From an uncultured Phascolarctobacterium sp. (GTDB taxonomy: Bacteria > Bacillota > Negativicutes > Acidaminococcales > Acidaminococcaceae), in assembly GCA_958448515.1 (NCBI GenBank), contig CAUDEF010000012.1, positions 1-57,254 of the forward strand: a stretch of DNA of 57,254 nt. Reading direction: 5' to 3'. The position numbers were made by a program, and so were the translations under genes. Below, in pieces: positions 16,326 to 24,902 of this stretch (within the stretch, counting starts at the first letter, position 1; each line of letters starts with the position of its first letter). The notes below the pieces were generated by a model. The model ran no database searches. It was not told where the DNA came from and saw only the letters and a program-made list of their open reading frames with translations.

Positions 16326-16934
16326 ATGATAAAAGTAGATGCTATGGGAGATGCCTGCCCGATACCGGTAGTAAAGACTAAAAATGCTATTAAACAGTTA
16401 AATGGTTCCGGAGAAATTCAGGTTTTGGTTGATAATGAAATTGCCGTGCAAAATCTTACTAAAATGGCTAATCAGAAGGGATATGCCGTTAAAAGTGAAA
16501 AGCTTGCTGAAAATAAATTTCAGGTACTGCTTACCGTAGGTGATGCACCTGAGGAAAATACTGTACAGGAGATTGAAGTATGCATACCGGATGCCAGAAA
16601 AAATAAAGTTGTTGTTATTGCTTCAGATAAAATGGGTAATGGTGATGATGTACTGGGAGCAATCTTAATGAAGGGCTTTATTTTTGCTTTAACCCAGCAG
16701 GACGAATTGCCGAAAACAATCTTGCTGTATAACGGTGGGGCTAAACTGACTTGTGAAGGCTCTGCTTCTTTGGAGGATTTTTATTCACTGGAAGCACAGG
16801 GCGTAGAAATTCTGACCTGCGGAACCTGTTTAAATCATTATGGCATTGCTGACACTTTAAAGGTTGGTTCTGTAACTAATATGTATGTAATTGCTGAAAA
16901 AATGATGCAGGCAGGGTTGGTTGTAAGACCATGA
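16326..16934 (+). CDS. yedF: Selenium metabolism protein YedF
   Basis: Two-domain protein of 202 aa: a TusA/SirA-like N-terminal domain (MGDACPIPVVKTKNAI, the CPxP Cys being the likely sulfur/selenium carrier) and a DsrE-like C-terminal domain (VVIASDKMGNGDDVLGAILMKGF) with a TCGTCLNHYGI Cys pair. The family associates with selD and is believed to deliver selenium. Its TGA overlaps the ATG of the cysteine-desulfurase remnant (ATGA), showing that a coupled gene once followed. Confidence 0.92.
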   Translation: MIKVDAMGDACPIPVVKTKNAIKQLNGSGEIQVLVDNEIAVQNLTKMANQKGYAVKSEKLAENKFQVLLTVGDAPEENTVQEIEVCIPDARKNKVVVIASDKMGNGDDVLGAILMKGFIFALTQQDELPKTILLYNGGAKLTCEGSASLEDFYSLEAQGVEILTCGTCLNHYGIADTLKVGSVTNMYVIAEKMMQAGLVVRP

Positions 16935-17053
16935 TTTACCTTGATAATGCGGCAACTACACTGCAAAAGCTTACTGCAGTTGCTGAAGCTGCAGCCAGAG
17001 CAATTGGCAGTCTGGGTAATGCGGCTGGTACTTTTATTGCGGAAGGGTTGTAG
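16931..17053 (+). pseudogene. Truncated remnant of class-V aminotransferase/cysteine desulfurase (CsdB-like)
   Basis: A 40-codon frame begins at the ATGA overlap with yedF and ends at TAG 17051-17053. It reads MIYLDNAATTLQKLTAV..., with ...GSLGNAAG about 20 residues later: the signature N-terminus of cysteine desulfurase/selenocysteine lyase-type PLP enzymes, whose normal length is about 380 aa. Everything including the PLP lysine is missing. The reading frame and coupling to yedF are intact, so a deletion removed the rest, directly abutting the DUF3343 gene that normally follows in such clusters. Short peptide expression is possible but catalysis is not. Confidence 0.78.
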
Positions 17054-17056
17054 TAA

Positions 17057-17293
17057 ATGAGAATAAAACATGAATATGTAGTAATTACCTTTAACAATAC
17101 AACCGAAGCCATGGCTATGGAAAAATATTGCAGTGAGCAGCTTCTTCCCGGCAGAATGATTCCCGTTCCGCAGGAAATTTCTGCCGGCTGCGGCCTTGCC
17201 TGGCGAGTGAAAAAGGAAGATTATATCTTTCTTGATGAAAGATATGCTGAATGGGAAATATGGTCTGCTGAAGTAAGAGAAATAAAAATGTAA
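17057..17293 (+). CDS. DUF3343 putative Se/S carrier-like protein
   Basis: Small protein (78 aa) of the DUF3343 family, described as Se/S-carrier-like. The layout is typical: EYVVITFNNTTEAMAMEKYC near the start and a conserved Cys in ISAGCGLAWRV near residue 45, with C-terminal YAEWEIWSAEV. It sits between the desulfurase remnant and yqeB, and its TAA overlaps the next ATG (TAATG). A selenium or sulfur shuttle for cofactor maturation is inferred from the neighbours only. Confidence 0.85.
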   Translation: MRIKHEYVVITFNNTTEAMAMEKYCSEQLLPGRMIPVPQEISAGCGLAWRVKKEDYIFLDERYAEWEIWSAEVREIKM

Positions 17294-17304
17294 TGAGGTT
17301 AAAT

Positions 17305-18123
17305 ATGGATAAATGCAGGATTATTGTGCGTGGCGGCGGAGATCTGGCAACAGGAACAATTCACAGGTTGTGGTCAGCCGGTTTTAATGTACTGGTTTTA
17401 GAGTGTGATGCTCCTTCTGCAATTCGCAGACAGGTTTCTGTGTGCGAGGCCGTGTATGAAAAGAGCATGATTTTTGAAGGCATGGAAAGTGTTTTGATTT
17501 CCGATTTATCTGAAGCTGAAACAGTTTGGAATACAGATAAAGTACCTGTAATGGTTGATAATACCGGAGCGTGTATTGAGAAATTTAAACCGGATGTAGT
17601 TGTTGATGCGATTATTGCAAAAAAAAATCTTGGAACAAACAGGAATATGGCTCCGCTGACTATTGCTTTGGGTCCTGGTTTTAAAGCAGGAGAGGACGTT
17701 GATTTTGTTGTAGAAACAAAACGGGGACATAATCTTGGCCGTATTATCAGAGAAGGTATGGCAGCTCCCAACAGTGGTATTCCGGGAAATATAGGCGGTT
17801 ATACTTCTGAAAGAGTAATTCATGCTCCGGCAGAAGGTGTTTTGGAGATTGTAAAAAATATCGGTGCTCTGGTAAAGCAGGATGAGCTTATTGCCGTTAT
17901 TAAAGCTGCGGATAAAGAAGTTCCTGTAAATGCCACTATTCCGGGAATTATTCGCGGCATGATCAGAAATGGTTACTATGTTACCGAAGGATTCAAGATA
18001 GCTGATATTGATCCGCGCAAAGAAGAATTAAATAATTGTTTTACAATTTCTGATAAAGCAAGATGTATTGCTGGCAGTGTGCTGGAACTGGTATGCCGTT
18101 TTGCACGGGAGCAGAAAAAATGA
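17305..18123 (+). CDS. yqeB: YqeB: selenium-dependent molybdenum hydroxylase accessory protein
   Basis: Marker protein of SDMH systems (272 aa). The N-terminus has a Rossmann-like IIVRGGGDLATGTIHRL, followed by LVLECDAPSAIRRQVSVCEAV and DVVVDAIIAKKN; these blocks are diagnostic for the family. GAGG sits 5 nt before the ATG at 17305; an alternative ATG at 17293 overlaps the previous stop and would add four residues. The stop overlaps the xdhC-like gene (ATGA). Required with selD and yqeC for selenium cofactor insertion in genetic co-occurrence studies; mechanism unknown. Confidence 0.92.
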   Translation: MDKCRIIVRGGGDLATGTIHRLWSAGFNVLVLECDAPSAIRRQVSVCEAVYEKSMIFEGMESVLISDLSEAETVWNTDKVPVMVDNTGACIEKFKPDVVVDAIIAKKNLGTNRNMAPLTIALGPGFKAGEDVDFVVETKRGHNLGRIIREGMAAPNSGIPGNIGGYTSERVIHAPAEGVLEIVKNIGALVKQDELIAVIKAADKEVPVNATIPGIIRGMIRNGYYVTEGFKIADIDPRKEELNNCFTISDKARCIAGSVLELVCRFAREQKK

Positions 18124-19082
18124 AAAAATTATTTGCTGCGATACTGCAGAATCTGAAAAAAAATCAGCCTTGTCTTTTGGCTACTATTATTGAAAGCAGC
18201 GGTTCCACGCCAAGAAGTAGCGGCGCCTATATGCTGATTGGCAGTGAAGGCAGGTTATACGGAACCATTGGCGGCGGAAATTTAGAGTATCAGGCAATTT
18301 TAAAAGGACAGGAAAAAATTGCAGATCAGGAAAATTTTTTGTTTGAGTATGTATTATCTGCAGAAAATGTTGCTGATTTAGGCATGATTTGCGGTGGTAA
18401 ATGCACTGTTCTTTATTATTATCTGGCACCTGAGCAGAATAATATAGATTTTGCTCAGCAGGCATTAGCTGCTGCAGAAGCAAATGAACCATATTATCTG
18501 CTTCTGCCTGCAGGCAATGGCAAAATAAAAATTATGCAGGATGTGCCTATGGACGGATTCAGCGGTATATTTGAATACGAAGATCATAAATATTATGCTG
18601 AAAAGTTTGCCTATGACGGGAAGGTATATATTTTTGGCGGCGGGCATCTTGCGCAGGAACTGGTGCCTGTTTTAAGTCATCTTGATTTTCACTGCATTGT
18701 TATTGATGACCGCAAAGAATTTACAGACAGTGCCCTTTTTCCGAGGGCTGAAAAAGTACTTTTAGCTGATTTTAAAAACTTACAAAATGTATTAAGTATT
18801 AATAAAAATGACTATGTTGCAGTAATGACGCGTGGTCATTTGCATGATGCTGATGTAGAACGTTTTGTTTTAACGACCGAGGCTTCATATATAGGTGTTG
18901 TCGGCAGTAGAAAAAAAGCGCATATTACAAGATTGACTTTACGTAATGAAGGATTTAGTGAAGAAAACCTGAATAGAATTGTTACACCTATAGGCCTTGA
19001 TATTGGCAGTGAAACTCCTGCGGAAATAGCTGTCAGCATAGCTGCTCAGCTTATTAAAGTGCGTGCAGAAAAATACATTTAA
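18120..19082 (+). CDS. XdhC/CoxI-family molybdenum hydroxylase maturation factor
   Basis: Chaperone-like protein (320 aa) that binds molybdenum cofactor and assists its sulfuration and insertion into xanthine dehydrogenase-type enzymes. An XdhC_CoxI domain near the start (CLLATIIESSGSTPRSSGAY, GTIGGGNLEYQA) is joined to a C-terminal Rossmann domain (VYIFGGGHLAQELVPVL). The ATG at 18120 overlaps the yqeB stop; a longer frame starting at 18063 lies inside yqeB and has no ribosome site. In selenium-type systems this protein may favour selenation over sulfuration, which is inference. Confidence 0.92.
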   Translation: MKKLFAAILQNLKKNQPCLLATIIESSGSTPRSSGAYMLIGSEGRLYGTIGGGNLEYQAILKGQEKIADQENFLFEYVLSAENVADLGMICGGKCTVLYYYLAPEQNNIDFAQQALAAAEANEPYYLLLPAGNGKIKIMQDVPMDGFSGIFEYEDHKYYAEKFAYDGKVYIFGGGHLAQELVPVLSHLDFHCIVIDDRKEFTDSALFPRAEKVLLADFKNLQNVLSINKNDYVAVMTRGHLHDADVERFVLTTEASYIGVVGSRKKAHITRLTLRNEGFSEENLNRIVTPIGLDIGSETPAEIAVSIAAQLIKVRAEKYI

Positions 19083-19096
19083 TTTATGTAAAATAC

Positions 19097-19125
19097 TTTA
19101 CAAAAATTAAAGTTTTATTTAAAAT
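19097..19125 (+). promoter_or_regulatory. Promoter for purine permease
   Basis: TTTACA (19097-19102) and TAAAAT (19120-19125) with 17-nt spacing, 35 nt before the permease start. Confidence 0.6.
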
Positions 19126-19159
19126 GAATAAGTAAATTTTTGCGAGAGGTGTAGAGTGA

Positions 19160-20551
19160 ATGAAAGAAAAGCAAAATAGTATGGAAGCTGCCTATCAGTT
19201 TCATGCCAAAATGCCTTTATCAAAAGCTATTCCGCTTGGACTGCAGCATGTTTTGGCAATGTTTGTAGGCAATCTTACACCACTGCTTATTATCACAGGT
19301 GCCTGTGGTATTGTAGGCGGCAGTGATTTGGCTGATTTACAGATCAGTTTATTACAGAATGCAATGATTATTGCAGGTATCGTTACATTGGTGCAGTTGT
19401 ACTCCATTGGTCCCTGCGGAGGACAGGTACCTATTATCATGGGTACCAGCTCCGGCTTTATCGGAGTTTTTAATGGTGTTGCTGCTACTATGGGAAGCGG
19501 CGTAGTTGCTTATGGAGCAATGATGGGTGCATCCATTATCGGCGGTTTGTTTGAAACTGTACTGGGATATTTTCTTAAACCGTTACGCAGATTTTTCCCG
19601 TCAGTAGTCACAGGAACCGTTGTTTTGTCTATTGGTTTATCACTGATTTCTGTTGGTATTAATTCTTTTGGTGGCGGTTTTGGCTCCAAGGATTTTGGTT
19701 CTATGGAGAATATTTTGCTGGCAACATTTGTACTGGTTGTTATTTTGTTCTTTAAACATGGTACCAAAGGCTTTGTAAGCTATTCTTCCATTTTATTTGG
19801 TATTATGGCCGGCTATGTTGCTTCCGTTATTATGAGCTTTGTTTTGCCAACAACTGCGGTAGATGCCAATGGTGTGGAATATACCAAAGCATGGGTTTTA
19901 AACTGGAGTAAAGTGGCAGAGGCTGGCTGGTTTGCAGTTCCGGAAATACTTCCGGTTGATATCGTTTTTGATATGCGTGCTATTATTCCTGTTGGTATTA
20001 TGTTTATCGTTACCGCTGTAGAAACTGTAGGCGATATTTCTGGTGTTACAGAAGGCGGTATGGGCAGAGAAGCTACAGATAAAGAATTGTCCGGCGGCGT
20101 TATCTGCGACGGACTTGGTTCTTCCTTTGCAGCAGTTTTAGGTGTACTTCCTAATACTTCTTTCAGTCAGAACGTAGGTCTTGTTGCTATGACCAAGGTT
20201 GTCAATCGTTTTGCTCTGGCAACCGGTGCTGTATTTTTGATTTTGTGCGGTTTGATTCCTAAATTAGGCGCGCTTGTTTCCATAATGCCTCAGTCCGTTC
20301 TGGGCGGCGCAGCAGTAATGATGTTTTCTTCTATCGTTGTCAGCGGTATTCAGTTAATAACAAAAGAGCCACTGAACGCTAGAAGTCTTACTATCGTTTC
20401 AGTAGCTCTTGGTGTTGGCTATGGTATGGGTGCTAATCCTACAATTTTGAAAAATACTCCTGAGTTTATACAGCTTATTTTCGGCGGTTCCGGCATTGTT
20501 CCGGCAGCTGTAGTTGCTATTCTCTTGAATGTTGTACTTCCTAAAGAGTAA
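19160..20551 (+). CDS. NCS2-family nucleobase (xanthine/uric acid) permease
   Basis: Proton- or sodium-driven purine transporter of the nucleobase-ascorbate family (463 aa, full length), with about 14 membrane segments. Family residues are seen in LQHVLAMFVGNLTPLL, GGQVPIIMGTSSGFIG, GDISGVTEGGMGREATDKEL and LPNTSFSQNVGLVAMTKVVNRF. Its place within the hydroxylase island suggests it imports the hydroxylase substrate, most simply xanthine or another purine. Its last 11 nt overlap the convergent mocA gene. Confidence 0.93.
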   Translation: MKEKQNSMEAAYQFHAKMPLSKAIPLGLQHVLAMFVGNLTPLLIITGACGIVGGSDLADLQISLLQNAMIIAGIVTLVQLYSIGPCGGQVPIIMGTSSGFIGVFNGVAATMGSGVVAYGAMMGASIIGGLFETVLGYFLKPLRRFFPSVVTGTVVLSIGLSLISVGINSFGGGFGSKDFGSMENILLATFVLVVILFFKHGTKGFVSYSSILFGIMAGYVASVIMSFVLPTTAVDANGVEYTKAWVLNWSKVAEAGWFAVPEILPVDIVFDMRAIIPVGIMFIVTAVETVGDISGVTEGGMGREATDKELSGGVICDGLGSSFAAVLGVLPNTSFSQNVGLVAMTKVVNRFALATGAVFLILCGLIPKLGALVSIMPQSVLGGAAVMMFSSIVVSGIQLITKEPLNARSLTIVSVALGVGYGMGANPTILKNTPEFIQLIFGGSGIVPAAVVAILLNVVLPKE

Positions 20552-21149
20552 GCAGATACTCAAGATGCTGTAAATCTTCAGCAGTATCAATATCAAGTAA
20601 TTCGTACTTATCCCGAACTGGTACAAGGCGTACCTGTTCGGGATATTTTTTTAACAGATAGGAACCGCCCTTATTTTGCGGCAATTGCATCAGCTCTGCA
20701 GCATATTTGGAGGGAAAGATAACGGGATTACCATGTTTATTATTATATGATGTACGGTATATATAATCTGGATTTTTAAGAAAGGCAGTACATAAATCCT
20801 GCAGTGTAGCAGCAGAAAGCAATGGCTGGTCTGCCACGCAGAAAATATATCCTTTTAAATCGCGGTCATAAGTATTTTCTAGTCCAAGACGTACAGTATC
20901 ATTTTGCCCCGGAAGCTGGTGGCAAAGTGCTTCAATATTATATGTCTGGCAGATGGCAGCTATTTCTGCATATCTTGTCACGGCAATAGTTTTAGCAAAA
21001 TTAATTTGGGTAACTTTGCTCAGAAGGTGTTCAATAAGTGGTTTATTCTGAAAAATCTGCAGCAGTTTATTGCTGCCAAAACGTCTGCCTTCTCCCGATG
21101 CCATAATAATACAGCCGATTGGAAGAAGTGAGAAATTTTTTGTTTGCAT
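20541..21149 (-). CDS. mocA: Molybdenum cofactor cytidylyltransferase-like NTP transferase
   Basis: Nucleotidyltransferase (202 aa) of the MocA/MobA-like type, attaching CMP to molybdopterin for xanthine-dehydrogenase class enzymes. The signature GCIIMASGEGRRFGSNKLL near residue 12 and the metal site FCVADQPLLSA near residue 95 are present, along with GHPV-like HGNPVIFP. It is the only minus-strand gene in the selenium-molybdenum island and shares a 132-bp divergent promoter region with the hydroxylase subunits. MCD cofactor is what such hydroxylases use, supporting MocA over MobA. Confidence 0.9.
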   Translation of the reverse strand: MQTKNFSLLPIGCIIMASGEGRRFGSNKLLQIFQNKPLIEHLLSKVTQINFAKTIAVTRYAEIAAICQTYNIEALCHQLPGQNDTVRLGLENTYDRDLKGYIFCVADQPLLSAATLQDLCTAFLKNPDYIYRTSYNNKHGNPVIFPSKYAAELMQLPQNKGGSYLLKKYPEQVRLVPVRDKYELLDIDTAEDLQHLEYLLTL

Positions 21150-21281
21150 AATGTGTGACCTCTAAAATAATATACTCTATATGACAAATAATAGCATATA
21201 AATTGTATGGTGTAAAAATATTTAAAATATGGTAGAATTAAGTAGACTATGACATGAATACCCTAAGGCAGGAGGGCTAAT

Positions 21282-22073
21282 ATGATTAATATCAGGGAAT
21301 ATAAAAGGGCTGCAACGCTGGAAGAAGCATGGGAGCTGAACCAGAAACGCAATAATCGTATTATTGGCGGTATGTTGTGGGTAAAAATGACCAAGGGAAA
21401 TGTTGGAACGGTTATTGATTTATCCGGGCTTGGTTTGGATACTGTTGAAGAAACTGATGAAGAATTTCGCATTGGCTGCATGGTAAGCTTAAGACAGCTG
21501 GAAGAACATCAGGGACTTGATGCTTATTCTAATGGTGCTGTAAAAGAGGCTATGCGTCATATAGTTGGTGTACAGTTCAGAAATCTTGCTACTGTAGGCG
21601 GCAGTGTGTACGGCAGATTCGGCTTTTCTGATGTAATTTCTGTGTTTATGGTAATGGACTGCTATGTGGAAATGTATAAAGGCGGTTTGATTCCTCTGGC
21701 AGATTTTGTGAAAATGCCTTATGACAGGGATATTTTAGTTAGAATTATTATTAAGAAAACTAAAGCAGCTTACAGCTATCAGACTGTAAGAATTACTAAA
21801 ACAGATTTTCCTGTGCTGACATGTGCAGCTGCTTGTACTGACAGTGGAGTTCGTGTTGCGGTTGGTGCCCGTCCTTCCAGGGCTATGCTCTTATGTGATG
21901 AGCAGAACCTTGTTACTTTGCCGGTAACCAAAGAAAAAGCTGCTGCTTTTGCTGAATATGCGGCAAGTGTAATTCCTACCGGCAATACAAATAGAGGCAG
22001 TGCCGAGTACAGAACTCATCTGATTAAAGTTTTGGCAGAAAGAACAGTTTTAGAAGCAGGAGGTAAAGCCTGA
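21282..22073 (+). CDS. Molybdenum hydroxylase FAD-binding subunit (XdhB-like)
   Basis: Flavin subunit (263 aa) of a three-subunit xanthine dehydrogenase-type enzyme, passing electrons from the Fe-S centres to an acceptor. The FAD-binding region appears as NRIIGGMLWVKM near residue 27, and FRNLATVGGSVYGRFGFSD near residue 103 matches the second FAD contact. AGGAGGG precedes the ATG. The TGA overlaps the next ATG (TGATG), so the subunits are translationally coupled. The gene order FAD, Fe-S, Mo fits the separate-subunit hydroxylases of clostridia. Confidence 0.93.
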   Translation: MINIREYKRAATLEEAWELNQKRNNRIIGGMLWVKMTKGNVGTVIDLSGLGLDTVEETDEEFRIGCMVSLRQLEEHQGLDAYSNGAVKEAMRHIVGVQFRNLATVGGSVYGRFGFSDVISVFMVMDCYVEMYKGGLIPLADFVKMPYDRDILVRIIIKKTKAAYSYQTVRITKTDFPVLTCAAACTDSGVRVAVGARPSRAMLLCDEQNLVTLPVTKEKAAAFAEYAASVIPTGNTNRGSAEYRTHLIKVLAERTVLEAGGKA

Positions 22074-22534
22074 TGCTGGTAAATATTGAATTAAACGGCA
22101 AGAAGATTTCCCGTGAAGTTGAAGCAGATACACTTTTAATTGATTTTGTGCGTAATGAAGGCTGCTACAGCGTAAAACGCGGCTGTGAAACAGCTAACTG
22201 CGGTTTATGCACTGTATTTTTAGATGATAAACCTATTTTGTCCTGCTCTTATCTGGCGGCTAAAGCCAGCGGCCATAAAGTTACTACATTGGAAGGTTTA
22301 CAGGAAGAAGCTGCTGAGTTTGGTGCATTTATTGCAGATCAGGGTGCAGAACAGTGCGGTTTCTGTAATCCTGGTTTTATCATGAATGCTCTGGCTTTAT
22401 TCAGAGAAAACCCAAATCCAAATGATGAAGAGATTAAAGAATATCTGGCAGGAAATCTGTGCCGCTGCTCAGGCTATGAAGGTCAGCTGCGCGGTATAAA
22501 AAAATTCCTGGAATGGAAAAATAATAAAGCATAG
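22073..22534 (+). CDS. Molybdenum hydroxylase [2Fe-2S] subunit (XdhC/CoxS-like)
   Basis: Small iron-sulfur subunit (153 aa) with two [2Fe-2S] clusters. The plant-ferredoxin type cluster ligands are in GCYSVKRGCETANCGLC and ILSC; the second cluster has EQCGFCNPGFIMN and NLCRCSGYEG. It carries electrons from the molybdenum subunit to FAD. Normal family length and fully conserved Cys. Overlaps the FAD subunit gene and is 11 nt from the Mo subunit gene. Confidence 0.96.
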   Translation: MLVNIELNGKKISREVEADTLLIDFVRNEGCYSVKRGCETANCGLCTVFLDDKPILSCSYLAAKASGHKVTTLEGLQEEAAEFGAFIADQGAEQCGFCNPGFIMNALALFRENPNPNDEEIKEYLAGNLCRCSGYEGQLRGIKKFLEWKNNKA

Positions 22535-22545
22535 GAGGAAAACAG

Positions 22546-24819
22546 ATGAAATTTGTCAATCAGCCGGTCAGAAAAAAAGATGCCATGCAGCTGGTAACCG
22601 GCGCACCTGTTTATATGGACGATATTGCGCCGAAAGACTGCTTAATTGTAAAATTGCTGCGTTCCCCTCATGCCAATGCTTATATTGAAAGCATTAATAC
22701 AGCTATTGCAGCTAAAGTACCCGGTATTGAAGCTATTTATACCTGGGAGGATATAGATCAGAATTCCCGTCGTTTTACCTGCGCAGGGCAGACTTATCCT
22801 GAACCGAGTCCTTACGATCGTCTGCTGCTTGACAGACATGTACGTTTTGTTGGCGACCCTGTGGCAATTGTTGCCGGCGAAAATGAAAAAGCAGTAGATA
22901 AGGCTTTAAATCTTATTAAAGTTCAGTATAAAGTTCTGGATGCCATTCTTGATTTTCATGATGCCCTTGATAGTGAAATTCTGGTTCATCCTGAAGATAA
23001 CTGGGAAAGCCTGTGTCCTGTAGGAGCAGATAATAAACGTAACCTGTGTGCCCATGACGAATGCGGTGCAGGTGATATCGAAAAAACTTTGGCTGAATGT
23101 GATGTTGTTATCGACAGAACATATCATACTAAAGCAGTGCAGCAGTCTATGATGGAAACTTTCCGTACTTTCTGTACTATTGATACCTATGGCAGACTGA
23201 ATGTTATCAGCTCTACTCAGGTTGTTTTCCATTGCCGCAGAATTATTGCCAATGCATTGAATATTCCCAAAACCAAAGTAAGAGTAACCAAACCCAGAAT
23301 CGGCGGCGGTTTTGGTGCCAAACAGACTTCTGTATCTGAAATATATCCTGCTTTTGTAACCTGGAAAACTAAAAAACCCAGTAAGATAATTTTCTCTCGT
23401 GAAGAATCTATGATTGCTTCTTCTCCGCGTCATGAAATGGAAGTGCGTGTACGTATTGGCGCTATGAATGATGGCAAAATCAGAGGTATTGATGTTTATA
23501 CTCTGTCCAATACAGGTGCTTACGGGGAGCATGGTCCGACGACAGTTGGTTTGTCCGGTCACAAATCCATTCCTCTTTACAGAACTGAAAGCTATCGTTT
23601 TGTAAGCGATGTTGTTTATACAAACAGAATGTCTGCCGGTGCTTATCGCGGATATGGCGCTACTCAGGGATTATTTGCTGTGGAATCTGCAGTTAACGAG
23701 CTGGCTGCAACATTGAAGATGGATCCCTTTGCTATCAGAGAAATGAATATTACCCGTGAAGGCGATTTAATGCCTGCTTATTACGACAGCTGGAACACAA
23801 GCTGTGCGTTGGATCGTTGTCTGGCACGCGTTAAAGAAATGAGCAAATGGGATGAAAAATATCCTGTGCGTGATATGGGTAACGGAAAAGTGCGCAGCGT
23901 AGGCATGGGTATGGCTATGCAGGGCTCCAGTATTCCTTTTGTTGACGTTGGCAGTGCAACATTAAAAATCAATGATGAAGGCTTCTATACCCTTATTATT
24001 GGTGCTGCTGACATGGGAACTGGTTGCGATACCATTTTAGCGCAGATTGCTGCTGAAGTTTTGGAATGTGATATAGATAAGATTACTGTTTTTGGTGCTG
24101 ATACTGACAGTTCTCCGTATGACTCTGGTTCCTACGCTTCCTCTACCACTTATCTTACCGGCAAAGCAGTGGAAGAATGTGCTCAGAAGTTAAGAGAAAA
24201 AATCTGTGCTTTAGGTGCCAAACTGCTTGAATGCAATGTCAGCGATGTTGAATTTGACGGTAATTTTGTAGTAAATGCAGCTTTGGATAAACGTGTATCC
24301 TTATTTGATATTGCTACAGCTTCCATGTGCGGTAATGATATTGCTTTGGAAGAAACTGTAACTAAATCTTCTCCTGTTTCACCTCCGCCGTATATGGTTG
24401 GTGTGGCTGAGCTGGAAGTAGATTTGCTTACCGGACAGGTTGAGGTAATTGAGTTTAACTCCGTAGTTGACTGCGGTACGCCGATTAATCCAAATCTTGC
24501 CAGAGTACAGGCTGAAGGCGGTATTTTGCAGGGCATTGGTATGGCACTCAGCGAAAATGTTACCTATACCAAGTATGGTAATATAGCAGAAAATTCATTT
24601 ATGCAATATAAAATTCCATCCCGCGTGGATATTGGCCGTATTAATGTTGAGTTTGAATCCAGTTATGAAGGTACCGGTCCTTTTGGTGCAAAATCAATTG
24701 GTGAGGTTGTTATTAATACACCTAACCCGGCTATTGCAGACGCTATTTATAATGCTACCAAGCATCGTTTCTACGAACTGCCTATTACTCCGGAACAGAT
24801 TGCTATGTGCAATAAATAA
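22546..24819 (+). CDS. Molybdenum hydroxylase catalytic (molybdopterin) subunit, probable selenium-dependent type
   Basis: Catalytic subunit (757 aa) of a xanthine dehydrogenase-family hydroxylase. Cofactor-binding blocks are visible: PRIGGGFGAKQTS near residue 253, AYRGYGATQGLFAVES near residue 365, ADMGTGCDTILAQ near residue 488, and the catalytic Glu in FGAKSIGEVVIN near residue 725. The surrounding yqeB, yqeC, selD and yedF genes identify it as a likely selenium-dependent molybdenum hydroxylase. The neighbouring purine permease makes xanthine or another purine the favoured substrate; nicotinate or a different heterocycle is not excluded. AGGAGGAAA ribosome site; a terminator follows. Confidence 0.93.
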   Translation: MKFVNQPVRKKDAMQLVTGAPVYMDDIAPKDCLIVKLLRSPHANAYIESINTAIAAKVPGIEAIYTWEDIDQNSRRFTCAGQTYPEPSPYDRLLLDRHVRFVGDPVAIVAGENEKAVDKALNLIKVQYKVLDAILDFHDALDSEILVHPEDNWESLCPVGADNKRNLCAHDECGAGDIEKTLAECDVVIDRTYHTKAVQQSMMETFRTFCTIDTYGRLNVISSTQVVFHCRRIIANALNIPKTKVRVTKPRIGGGFGAKQTSVSEIYPAFVTWKTKKPSKIIFSREESMIASSPRHEMEVRVRIGAMNDGKIRGIDVYTLSNTGAYGEHGPTTVGLSGHKSIPLYRTESYRFVSDVVYTNRMSAGAYRGYGATQGLFAVESAVNELAATLKMDPFAIREMNITREGDLMPAYYDSWNTSCALDRCLARVKEMSKWDEKYPVRDMGNGKVRSVGMGMAMQGSSIPFVDVGSATLKINDEGFYTLIIGAADMGTGCDTILAQIAAEVLECDIDKITVFGADTDSSPYDSGSYASSTTYLTGKAVEECAQKLREKICALGAKLLECNVSDVEFDGNFVVNAALDKRVSLFDIATASMCGNDIALEETVTKSSPVSPPPYMVGVAELEVDLLTGQVEVIEFNSVVDCGTPINPNLARVQAEGGILQGIGMALSENVTYTKYGNIAENSFMQYKIPSRVDIGRINVEFESSYEGTGPFGAKSIGEVVINTPNPAIADAIYNATKHRFYELPITPEQIAMCNK

Positions 24820-24825
24820 AATACA

Positions 24826-24860
24826 AAACAAATGTGGATTTCGGTCCGCATTTGTTTTTT
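24826..24860 (+). terminator. Terminator after hydroxylase operon
   Basis: Stem ACAAATGTGGA/TCCGCATTTGT (one G-T pair) with six Ts after it. Confidence 0.85.
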
Positions 24861-24864
24861 ACAG

Positions 24865-24890
24865 GCGTAACTCTTAAGCGAGAGTGACGC
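24865..24890 (+). promoter_or_regulatory. Hairpin in moaA leader
   Basis: A second stem (GCGT-A-ACTCT with AGAGT-G-ACGC, loop TAAGCG; 9 bp with one A-G mismatch) lies between the hydroxylase terminator and the moaA ribosome site. There is no T-run, so it is not a terminator. It may be an RNA-processing or translational control element for the moaA operon. Confidence 0.45.
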
Positions 24891-24902
24891 AAGCGAGGTT
24901 AT

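Noticed and set aside
18063..18119. Upstream extension of the XdhC-like protein
   Set aside because: The extra residues lie inside yqeB, lack a ribosome site and have no counterpart in the family; the ATGA overlap start at 18120 fits better.
15282..24819. In-frame TGA selenocysteine codons in selD, yedF or hydroxylase subunits
   Set aside because: All frames run through to normal family length with Cys at the active sites; no internal TGA was needed.
24820..24902. Possible Moco riboswitch ahead of moaA
   Set aside because: Only about 40 nt separate the terminator and moaA, far shorter than the known element, and only one simple hairpin is present.
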